Source of the DNA: Bacteroidota bacterium
GTDB taxonomy: Bacteria; Bacteroidota; Bacteroidia; Chitinophagales; Chitinophagaceae
Length of the DNA: 7,900 bases
Direction: 5' to 3'
NCBI GenBank assembly: GCA_023423285.1
Contig: JAFAFV010000124.1
Coordinates: 1-7,900, forward strand
The position numbers were made by a program, and so were the translations under genes. This document shows positions 1 through 6,074 of this stretch, in pieces (the first letter of the stretch is position 1; the number at the start of each line of letters is the position of its first letter). The notes beneath the pieces are model-generated. The model saw nothing but the letters and a program-made list of their open reading frames with translations. It was not told the DNA's origin and searched no databases.

Positions 1-2
1 GT

Positions 3-848
3 TTAAAAATCTACGAAGCAAACGCGTTGCAACTTTCAAAAGATGTAATATATAAATGCGTTGATGGAAAAATCAACCCGCAAGAAGTTACCCACCTCAT
101 CACCGTAAGCTGCACAGGCATGCAAGCGCCCGGCTTAGACCTTTCCATTATTAAAGAACTTGGATTGTCTAATAATATTTACCGCACCTCGGTCAATTTC
201 ATGGGTTGTTATGCCGCTATTCATGGCTTGAAACAGGCTTATTACATTGCCGCGAAGGAGCCTGATGCCAAAGTACTGGTAGTTTGTGTGGAGCTTTGCA
301 CGCTTCATTTTCAAAAAGAAAAAACACCAGACAACATTACTTCTACCGTTATCTTTAGCGATGGTGCTGCTGCAGTATTGGTAGAAGGAGATGCCAGCCC
401 GAAACAGGGATGGAGAATAAATGATTTTTACAGCGATATAGATTTTGATGGCATTGAAGACATGGCGTGGAAAATTTCATCGGAAGGTTTTTTGATGACA
501 CTTACCAGCAACATACCTGATATTTTAGAACATAAATGCGGCAAAGTGATTGACGATGCTCTGCGGCATTACAACATTCATAAAGAAGCCATCAGCACCT
601 GGTGTATTCATCCCGGTGGCAGAAGGATTCTAGAGGCCATTGAAAAAGGCAGCGGCATTAGCAAACAGCAAATGGCCGTCAGCTACGAAGTACTTTCTGA
701 ATACGGCAATATGAGCAGCCCAACCATCTTATTCGTACTGGAAAGAATCATCAACCAGGCAAAGCACAAAAAATCTGCAACAAGCACCATTGGTATGGCT
801 TTTGGCCCCGGTCTTACTTTAGAAACCTTTCATTTGACGCATGACTGA
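3..848 (+). CDS. Type III polyketide synthase (chalcone/alkylresorcinol/alkylpyrone synthase family), 5'-truncated by the window edge
   Basis: Homodimeric ketosynthase of the chalcone synthase fold. Such enzymes extend an acyl-CoA starter with malonyl-CoA and cyclise the product to a resorcinol, pyrone or similar ring. The Cys-His-Asn triad is all visible: Cys in FMGCYAA (codon 207-209), His in CIHPGGRR (609-611) and Asn in EYGNMSSPT (708-710). The C-terminal AFGPGLTLE loop matches the family GFGPG motif. The reading frame is open to the left edge, where it encodes LKIYEANAL, typical of the family N-terminal domain, so the TTG at 27 is not the start. About 281 residues are visible and 70-100 are missing, judged from the usual 350-390. 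The stop overlaps the methyltransferase start by 8 bases, implying translational coupling. The family is certain. Starter unit, number of extensions and ring type are not readable. Confidence 0.94.
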   Translation, partial: LKIYEANALQLSKDVIYKCVDGKINPQEVTHLITVSCTGMQAPGLDLSIIKELGLSNNIYRTSVNFMGCYAAIHGLKQAYYIAAKEPDAKVLVVCVELCTLHFQKEKTPDNITSTVIFSDGAAAVLVEGDASPKQGWRINDFYSDIDFDGIEDMAWKISSEGFLMTLTSNIPDILEHKCGKVIDDALRHYNIHKEAISTWCIHPGGRRILEAIEKGSGISKQQMAVSYEVLSEYGNMSSPTILFVLERIINQAKHKKSATSTIGMAFGPGLTLETFHLTHD

Positions 849-1548
849 TTTTTCCAAAAGAAGCCATCAAAAAGAGTTGTTGGATGATCCGCGTATTCCT
901 TTTGAAGACATCAAAAGAAATATGCTTGAACTGAATACAGTGAACACATGGCTGGGCGGCCATAAAATTATTATTGAAGGCGTAAAGAAATTGCTGAGTA
1001 ATTTAAAAACAATTTCCATTTGCGAGATCGGATGCGGCGGTGGCGATAATTTGTATGCCATAGCAAAGTGGTGCCGCAACAACAATATTAATGTACGCCT
1101 TACGGGTATTGATATTAATGCAAATTGCATTGCATTTGCGCAACATCAGTATCCTCAGTTCGATTTTATCTGCAGTGATTATAAATATGCTGTATTGAAC
1201 CATCAACCTGACATTATATTTAACTCACTTTTTTGCCACCATTTTATTAGTGAGCAGGTTGTTGAAATCATTAACTGGATGGCGCAACACGCGGCAAAAG
1301 GTTTTTTTATAAGTGATCTGCACCGCCACCCCGCGGCTTATTACAGTATCAAATACCTCACAAAGTTATTTTCAAAGTCTTATCTTGTAAAGCATGATGC
1401 GCCCCTTTCTGTGGGGAAAGGTTTTACAAAAAAAGAATGGATGAGCATTTTGAAAGACTCGGGCAACCAACATGCAAACATAAACTGGAAGTGGGCCTTC
1501 AGGCATTTGATTGTGGTACCGTTGCCGGCTAACACAAATCCTTTTTAA
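841..1548 (+). CDS. Class I SAM-dependent methyltransferase, tailoring enzyme of the PKS cassette
   Basis: Predicted soluble methyltransferase of 235 residues that probably methylates the polyketide made by the upstream synthase, on oxygen or carbon. Motif I is EIGCGGG (residues 62-68), the glycine-rich SAM loop. The acidic residue ending beta-2 is in GIDIN (Asp91). A post-motif segment LFCHHF (130-135) and the stretch SDLHRH (158-163) follow, the latter resembling methyltransferases commonly found beside bacterial type III synthases. The ATG at 841 lies in ATGACTGA, overlapping the synthase stop, and no ribosome site is needed if translation is coupled. The next gene starts 6 bases after the stop. 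It is not the integral-membrane type of the Streptomyces srsB enzyme, since no membrane segments are seen. Substrate is inferred from context only. Confidence 0.85.
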   Translation: MTDFSKRSHQKELLDDPRIPFEDIKRNMLELNTVNTWLGGHKIIIEGVKKLLSNLKTISICEIGCGGGDNLYAIAKWCRNNNINVRLTGIDINANCIAFAQHQYPQFDFICSDYKYAVLNHQPDIIFNSLFCHHFISEQVVEIINWMAQHAAKGFFISDLHRHPAAYYSIKYLTKLFSKSYLVKHDAPLSVGKGFTKKEWMSILKDSGNQHANINWKWAFRHLIVVPLPANTNPF

Positions 1549-1554
1549 ACAACA

Positions 1555-2691
1555 ATGATTCATCAACAGCAATATGATATTGGGATTGTTGGCGGCGGAC
1601 TGGCCGGCCTCACGGCTGCCATTCACCTACGAAAGAAAGGATACACGATAATCCTTTTTGAAAAAAACAAATATCCATTTCATCGTGTGTGCGGCGAATA
1701 CATCAGCAATGAAAGCAAACAGTTTTTAATGGATTGTGGTATTGACATTCCTTCGCTCTATTTACCAGCCATATCAAAATTGCAGGTAAGTGCACCAAAC
1801 GGTAATTTGCTACATGCTGATCTGGGTTTGGGCGGTTTTGGCATTAGCAGGTTTTTGCTTGATGATTTACTTTATAAAGAAGCGAAACGATTGGGTGTGG
1901 TGATTATGGAAAAACTGAAAGCAGATGATATTCTTGTTTACAATGAATATTATAAAATATCCACAGGCAATGGCACTTACAAGGTAAAAATTGCATTGGG
2001 AAGTTTTGGAAAACGAAGCAACCTGGATGTAAGGTGGCATCGGTATTTTATATCTCAAAAGCCAAATACATTAAACAATTACATCGGCGTAAAGTATCAT
2101 ATTAAAACAGCTCATCCTGAAGACACCATAGCCCTGCATAATTTTAAAAGTGGTTATTGCGGCATATCCAAAATTGAGGGCGATAAATATTGCCTGTGCT
2201 ATTTAACAACGGCCGCTAATTTACAAGCCAGTGGTAGCATAAGACAAATGGAACAATTGGTGCTATATAAAAACAAGCATCTGCGAAAAATATTTACAGA
2301 AAGTGAATTTCTTTTTGAACATCCTGTTTCCATATCGCAGGTATCTTTCGATGATAAAGAAACTGTTTTTAAAAAAGTTCCTTTAGTTGGTGATGCCTGT
2401 GGCATGATAACGCCGCTTTGCGGAAATGGAATGAGCATGGCAATGCACGCCTCTAAACTGTTGGTTGCTGCGGTTGATGCTTATTTAAAAAAATCCATTT
2501 CGCTTGAAGACATGTTGTTGCAATATGAAAAAAACTGGAAAGAAAACTTTTCCTCACGGTTACGCACGGGGCGCTGGATCCAGCAGAGATTTGGGAAAGC
2601 CTGGCAAACCAACCTGTTTATCGGGCTTATGAAACACAATATATGGCTAACAAACAAATTAATCAAACACACACACGGAAAGCCTTTTTAA
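1555..2691 (+). CDS. FAD-dependent oxidoreductase/hydroxylase of the geranylgeranyl reductase-like group, PKS-associated
   Basis: Flavoprotein of 378 residues. The N-terminal Rossmann motif GGGLAG (residues 13-18) is followed by an acidic residue at the end of beta-2 (Glu36), which binds the FAD ribose. VCGEYIS (45-51) is typical of the geranylgeranyl reductase-like group. The second FAD motif is VGDACGMITPLCGNG (278-292), with Asp280 contacting the flavin phosphates. No membrane segment or signal peptide is evident. It is the third gene of a cassette with 6 bases separating it from the methyltransferase. By analogy with the Streptomyces srsC flavoprotein it could hydroxylate the aromatic ring to a hydroquinone or quinone; a reductase acting on double bonds is the alternative. 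The role is inferred from family and position. Confidence 0.86.
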   Translation: MIHQQQYDIGIVGGGLAGLTAAIHLRKKGYTIILFEKNKYPFHRVCGEYISNESKQFLMDCGIDIPSLYLPAISKLQVSAPNGNLLHADLGLGGFGISRFLLDDLLYKEAKRLGVVIMEKLKADDILVYNEYYKISTGNGTYKVKIALGSFGKRSNLDVRWHRYFISQKPNTLNNYIGVKYHIKTAHPEDTIALHNFKSGYCGISKIEGDKYCLCYLTTAANLQASGSIRQMEQLVLYKNKHLRKIFTESEFLFEHPVSISQVSFDDKETVFKKVPLVGDACGMITPLCGNGMSMAMHASKLLVAAVDAYLKKSISLEDMLLQYEKNWKENFSSRLRTGRWIQQRFGKAWQTNLFIGLMKHNIWLTNKLIKHTHGKPF

Positions 2692-2698
2692 CCTCTGG

Positions 2699-3574
2699 CT
2701 ATTCTTTTTCCAGTTTGCTATAAATAGCAGCAGCCCAGCGGCTGGGTAGTGCGCGCAAGCCAACTGAGATCAGGTGCGACCATCCGCCTGGAATGATTAA
2801 AGTTCTCCCTTTTAATGTGCGTTTTACAGCCACTTCACCTACTCTTGCCGGCGGCACTGCCATCCAATCTCCAAACTTACCCAGTTGCTTACGCGTAGTT
2901 TTTACAATTTGCGGCTTTGTGTAAACAGGCCCCGGCGCAAGCGTGCTTACAGTAATTCCCTTGTTGTGCTTTTTAAGATCATACTTCAATCCATATCCAA
3001 AATACAATACACCCGATTTGGTGGCCGCATAAATATTTTTGGGTGGCGATGGTGTCAGGCCGGCCATGCTGGCTACGTTTAAAATATAAGCGGGCCTATT
3101 TTTTTCAAGCAATGGCAGCAGTTCATTGGTTAATGCTACCGGATTCTCCAGATTCAGGCGTATCATATATCTCAAACTGTCAGTTGATAGTTCGCCCATG
3201 TCTTTATCTCCGCCCAGCCCGGCCACATTGCAAAGCATTTTCAGCGGCAATTGATTTTGTTCGCACCAATGCCGTAGCTTTTCTGCCGCATCGTCTTTAC
3301 TAAGATCCTGAGAAATAATTTCTACCTGAATACCATAAGTTGACTGGAGTTTTTGCTGTGCCTCTTGTAATGCGGGCACACCTCTTGCAATTAAAACCAA
3401 ATTATATTTACGCTTGGCAAGCGCTTCTGCTATGGCATAACCAATGCCTTTACTACCACCGGCTACAAGGGCAAAAGGCTGGTTGTTTTTCAAAACAATT
3501 TTATCAGCAGCTAACTGGGCTTTGGCATTAAATAAAATGGCAATAGAAAAAATGAATAGAAAAATAATGCGCAT
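2699..3574 (-). CDS. Short-chain dehydrogenase/reductase with a signal-peptide-like N-terminus
   Basis: NAD(P)-dependent oxidoreductase, 291 residues from the ATG at 3574. Classical SDR motifs are complete: cofactor loop GGSKGIG (39-45), NVAG (116-119), Asn141, Ser169 in NVASMAG, YAATK with Tyr182 and Lys186, and PG at 214-215. Before this core sits a hydrophobic leader, MRIIFLFIFSIAILF, ending in AKA|Q (17-20), which looks like a signal peptidase I site. That is odd for an enzyme using a cytoplasmic cofactor. The ATG is preferred over a TTG at 3610 that only adds polar residues. A TTG at 3493 would instead give a 264-residue leaderless form beginning just before the Rossmann fold. The gene lies 36 bases after the CoA-binding gene, probably on the same transcript, and converges on the PKS cassette. 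The substrate is unknown. Confidence 0.9.
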   Translation of the reverse strand: MRIIFLFIFSIAILFNAKAQLAADKIVLKNNQPFALVAGGSKGIGYAIAEALAKRKYNLVLIARGVPALQEAQQKLQSTYGIQVEIISQDLSKDDAAEKLRHWCEQNQLPLKMLCNVAGLGGDKDMGELSTDSLRYMIRLNLENPVALTNELLPLLEKNRPAYILNVASMAGLTPSPPKNIYAATKSGVLYFGYGLKYDLKKHNKGITVSTLAPGPVYTKPQIVKTTRKQLGKFGDWMAVPPARVGEVAVKRTLKGRTLIIPGGWSHLISVGLRALPSRWAAAIYSKLEKE

Positions 3575-3610
3575 ACGTAATGAATTTAATGTGATATTTC
3601 TATTGAACAA

Positions 3611-3973
3611 TTAATATTGCCCGGTTGAAAGCATCACTAGCGTACAGGCTTCTATAGGTTGAATGCCGTTCAAAACTGCTTTTTCAGCAAGCATATCATT
3701 TTCAGCGCCGGGATTAAAAATAATGCGCTTTGGTTTTAATGAAAGTATATACTCTTCATATTCACTTTGGTTTTTTGCATTCATGTACATGGTCACAGTG
3801 TCTACCTCGTCAAAATGGGACATTTCCTTCACAATTTCAACATCATTTACTTTACCAGCCCTGCGGCCAACAGCTATCACGTCATGCCCATTAGCCCGTA
3901 ATCTTTTTATAGCAATATTGCTATAACGCGAAGGATTTTCTGACGCACCCAGTACTAGAGTTTTTTTATTCAT
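3611..3973 (-). CDS. CoA-binding domain protein (CoA_binding_2, YccU-like)
   Basis: Small single-domain Rossmann protein, 120 residues, matching the stand-alone CoA-binding family (COG1832/YccU type). Visible marks are VLGASENPSRYS near the N-terminus (residues 7-18), the GHDVIAVGRR strand-turn (29-38), VTMYMNAKNQ (60-69), FNPGAEND (86-93) and ECTLVML-like EACTLVML near the C-terminus. Family members bind CoA or acyl-CoA, but the physiological role of the stand-alone proteins is poorly known. The ATG at 3973 is the only sensible start, and the product is of normal family length. It is the first gene after the terminator at 4055-4087, so it likely has its own promoter in 3974-4054. The downstream SDR follows closely and is probably co-transcribed. 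I see no exact TAnnTTTG element in the leader. Confidence 0.87.
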   Translation of the reverse strand: MNKKTLVLGASENPSRYSNIAIKRLRANGHDVIAVGRRAGKVNDVEIVKEMSHFDEVDTVTMYMNAKNQSEYEEYILSLKPKRIIFNPGAENDMLAEKAVLNGIQPIEACTLVMLSTGQY

Positions 3974-4022
3974 ATGTGCATTGCAGCTAAAATCTTGCCG
4001 AAGATCATTAAATGGAATGTTA

Positions 4023-4033
4023 GTACAGTGTAC
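4023..4033. promoter_or_regulatory. Short perfect palindrome upstream of the CoA-binding gene
   Basis: GTACAGTGTAC is a perfect inverted repeat, GTACA/TGTAC around one central base, 50 bases before the CoA-binding start and inside its presumed promoter region. It could be an operator for a dimeric regulator. A palindrome this short can easily arise by chance, and no matching regulator is visible in the window. Confidence 0.22.
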
Positions 4034-4054
4034 ATCTGTTTAATAACCCTATAA

Positions 4055-4087
4055 AAAAAGTGAGCTATAAAGAATAACTCACTTTTT
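4055..4087 (-). terminator. Rho-independent terminator of the E2 gene, sequence symmetric enough to work both ways
   Basis: A perfect 10-bp inverted repeat: AAAAAGTGAG (4055-4064) pairs with CTCACTTTTT (4078-4087) around a 13-base loop. On the minus strand the hairpin ends in a run of seven T (4059-4053), as expected for termination of the E2 transcript about 115 bases after its stop codon. The plus strand ends in five T, but no plus-strand gene reads into it here. It separates the E2 transcript from the CoA-binding/SDR pair. Confidence 0.82.
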
Positions 4088-4173
4088 AAACATCAAACTA
4101 TTTATAGGTTCAGAGCACGTACTTCAAATAATCGGAAAAAAAAGCATTCATTTCAACTGTGGTTTACTACTAC

Positions 4174-4185
4174 TGATAATTATCA
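4174..4185. promoter_or_regulatory. Perfect 12-base palindrome just downstream of the E2 stop
   Basis: TGATAATTATCA is fully self-complementary. It lies in the 3' untranslated stretch of E2, 18 bases after the stop codon and upstream of the terminator hairpin. The half-site resembles those of Fur-type operators, but the spacing is too short for the classical 7-1-7 form and it is badly placed for repression of E2. It could equally be a minor RNA hairpin or chance. Confidence 0.2.
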
Positions 4186-4202
4186 TTTGACCACCTGGTT
4201 GA

Positions 4203-5918
4203 CTAAACCAGCATTCTCAAAGGTTCTTCCAATAATTCTTTAAGTGTTTGCAGGAAGGCCGCTCCGCTTGCGCCGTCTACTATGCGATGGTCGCAACTGA
4301 GTGTTACTTTCATTACATTGCCGATGACGATCTGGTTGTTCTTTACAATCGGAACCTGTGCAATACTTCCTATTGCAAGAATACAGGCATCTGGCGGATT
4401 GATGATGGCTGTAAACTCATCTATACCAAACATACCAAGGTTGGAAATGGTAAACGTATTGCCTTCCCAATCTGACGGCTGTAATTTTTTTGCTTTAGCT
4501 TTAGTAGCAAACTCCCTCACTTCTGTTGAAATTTGAGAGAGTGATTTTGTATCTGCAAAACGAACCACGGGCACCAGCAAACCTTCATCAACTGCAACGG
4601 CCACCCCAATATTTATATGATGATTGATCCGGATTTTATCGCCCAGCCAACTGCTGTTCACCGCGGGATGCTGTTTTAATGCGATGGCGCACGCTTTTAA
4701 TACAAAATCGTTGAAAGATATTTTTACAGAGCTTGTCTCATTGATCTTAGCGCGGCTTGCCACGGCTGCATCCATATCTATAGCCATGGTAAGGTAAAAG
4801 TGTGGCGCTGAATATTTACTTTCAGCCAGGCGCTTGGCAATTACTTTGCGCATTTGAGTTACAGTTACCTCTTCAAAGCTTTCCTGTCCGGCAGGGGCCT
4901 GTGGAACTTGCGGCTTAGCAGGTTGAGCTGCTGCCTCCTGTTGTTGAGGCGCTGCTGATTCTTTATAACCATCAATATCAGCTTTGATGATTCTACCACC
5001 ATCTCCACTGCCTTTTACTTTTGTAATATCTATGCCTTTTTCGGCTGCTAATTTTTTAGCCAGGGGCGATGCTTTTACGCGGCCATCTCCTGTGGCATCT
5101 TCTTCGGTTTCTTGTGTTTGAGGTGCCTGATTTTTTACAGCGGGTGAACCTTCGGCAGCTTTCATTTCAGAAGTATTGCCAGCATCTTTGTCGTCGCCTC
5201 CCACTTCTGCCTGCTGGGTTGGCGCACCACCGCCACTTTTAATGGCCGCCACTACTGCTTCCACATCTACTTTCCCTTCTTCGCCAATAATACAAAGCAG
5301 ATCGTTTACCTGTATTTTTTCTCCGTCTTTAGCGCCCTGGTATAACAGTTTACCATTTTTATAGCTTTCAAGCTCCATGGTAGCCTTGTCTGTTTCTATC
5401 TCTGCCAGCAGGTCGCCTTTTTTTACATCATCACCCACATTTTTTGCCCAACTGGCTATTACACCTTCTGTCATGGTATCGCTCAGCCGTGGCATCAGCA
5501 CCACTTCATCCATAGAGGCCACGTCAATTGCTGCGGATTTTTCTTCTTTAGGCTGGCTGGCTTTCTGTACTTCAGGAGCCTGTGTTTTTTCGGGCCGGTC
5601 GGTATCTTTCTTAGCTTCTGTCTGTTTAGGAGCTTCGCCGCCAGATTTGCCGCCATTTAGCAGGCCGGAAATATCTTCACCCGCATCACCCACAATCACC
5701 AAAAGATCATCCACGTTCAACTTTCCACCTTTTTCTACACCCAAATGCAATACTGTACCGTCTTTGTAGCTTTCCAGGTCCATGGTGGCTTTATCTGTTT
5801 CTATTTCAGCTAATAAATCACCTTTTTTTACCGGATCGCCTACTTTTTTATGCCATTCGGCTATTACGCCTTCAGTCATTGTATCACTTAAACGGGGCAT
5901 TAATATCTTTTCAGCCAT
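4203..5918 (-). CDS. pdhC: Dihydrolipoamide acetyltransferase, E2 of the pyruvate dehydrogenase complex, with two lipoyl domains
   Basis: Core subunit of the pyruvate dehydrogenase complex: it carries acetyl groups on swinging lipoyl arms and transfers them to CoA in the cytoplasm. The product is 571 residues from the ATG at 5918 (MAEKILMPR). An in-frame TTG at 5981 would only add residues unlike any lipoyl domain. Domains in order are lipoyl 1 (about 1-78, lipoyl Lys43 in ETDKATM), lipoyl 2 (136-214, Lys178 in ETDKATM), the peripheral-subunit binding domain (281-316, with SPLAKKLA and GSGDGGRI), and the acyltransferase core (about 350-571, with catalytic DHRIVDG, His544 and Asp548). Alanine/proline/glutamine-rich or charged linkers join them. 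No E1 or E3 gene is in view. The NLGMFGIDEF segment favours pyruvate over other 2-oxoacid substrates. A terminator follows at 4055-4087. Confidence 0.96.
   Translation of the reverse strand: MAEKILMPRLSDTMTEGVIAEWHKKVGDPVKKGDLLAEIETDKATMDLESYKDGTVLHLGVEKGGKLNVDDLLVIVGDAGEDISGLLNGGKSGGEAPKQTEAKKDTDRPEKTQAPEVQKASQPKEEKSAAIDVASMDEVVLMPRLSDTMTEGVIASWAKNVGDDVKKGDLLAEIETDKATMELESYKNGKLLYQGAKDGEKIQVNDLLCIIGEEGKVDVEAVVAAIKSGGGAPTQQAEVGGDDKDAGNTSEMKAAEGSPAVKNQAPQTQETEEDATGDGRVKASPLAKKLAAEKGIDITKVKGSGDGGRIIKADIDGYKESAAPQQQEAAAQPAKPQVPQAPAGQESFEEVTVTQMRKVIAKRLAESKYSAPHFYLTMAIDMDAAVASRAKINETSSVKISFNDFVLKACAIALKQHPAVNSSWLGDKIRINHHINIGVAVAVDEGLLVPVVRFADTKSLSQISTEVREFATKAKAKKLQPSDWEGNTFTISNLGMFGIDEFTAIINPPDACILAIGSIAQVPIVKNNQIVIGNVMKVTLSCDHRIVDGASGAAFLQTLKELLEEPLRMLV
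5277..5918 (-). repeat. Tandem duplicated lipoyl domains inside E2
   Basis: The lipoyl domains encoded at 5688-5918 and 5277-5507 are in-frame repeats of one another. They share identical blocks LMPRLSDTMTEGVIA and VKKGDLLAEIETDKATM. The DNA of the two copies differs at many third codon positions (for example the codons for LLAEI), so this is an old duplication kept alike by selection on protein rather than a recent copy. Confidence 0.85.
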
Positions 5919-6028
5919 TGAATTATAATTTTCGCCGAAATTAAGGAATTTCAACCATTTCCGGGGTGGAAAAACAATCAATTAAGGGCTATGCACGGCC
6001 AGGCTGCTGCTTAAAAATTATTATTGAG

Positions 6029-6036
6029 CAAACTTA
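6029..6036 (-). promoter_or_regulatory. Bacteroidota-type -7 promoter element for E2
   Basis: On the minus strand the sequence is TAAGTTTG, an exact match to the TAnnTTTG -7 element of the Bacteroidota primary sigma factor. It lies about 110 bases before the E2 start and about 40 bases after the dnaX stop. The -33 region has only a T-run (around 6059-6062 on the complementary strand) instead of a clean TTG, at slightly wide spacing. This supports E2 having its own promoter, with transcription starting near 6022. The call rests on motif match and position only. Confidence 0.45.
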
Positions 6037-6074
6037 GAAGTGTATAAGTTTTGGTCTTAAAACTATTGCCGGTA

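Noticed and set aside
27..848. TTG at 27 as the start of the polyketide synthase
   Set aside because: The frame stays open to the left edge and encodes further family-like residues (LKIYEANA), and the family needs roughly 70-100 more N-terminal residues. The gene is cut by the window, not short.
2677..2712. GGAAAGCC ... GGC ... TTTCC fold across the convergent junction as a shared terminator
   Set aside because: It needs a 7-base bulge and a 12-base loop with only a few pairs on each side, too weak to call.
5377..5769. Plus-strand open frame opposite the E2 gene
   Set aside because: It is a shadow of the E2 lipoyl and linker region. The serine, alanine and proline-rich translation matches no family, and the opposite strand is unmistakably coding.
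5919..5981. N-terminal extension of E2 from a TTG at 5981
   Set aside because: The ATG at 5918 gives the standard lipoyl-domain start MAEKILMPR. The extra 21 residues have no family counterpart, and the stretch looks like an AT-rich leader.
6047..6064. Inverted repeat AGTTTT/AAAACT just after the dnaX stop as a dnaX terminator
   Set aside because: The stem is only 6 bp, almost all A-T, and no T-run follows on the minus strand. It may be chance, and dnaX may read through into E2.
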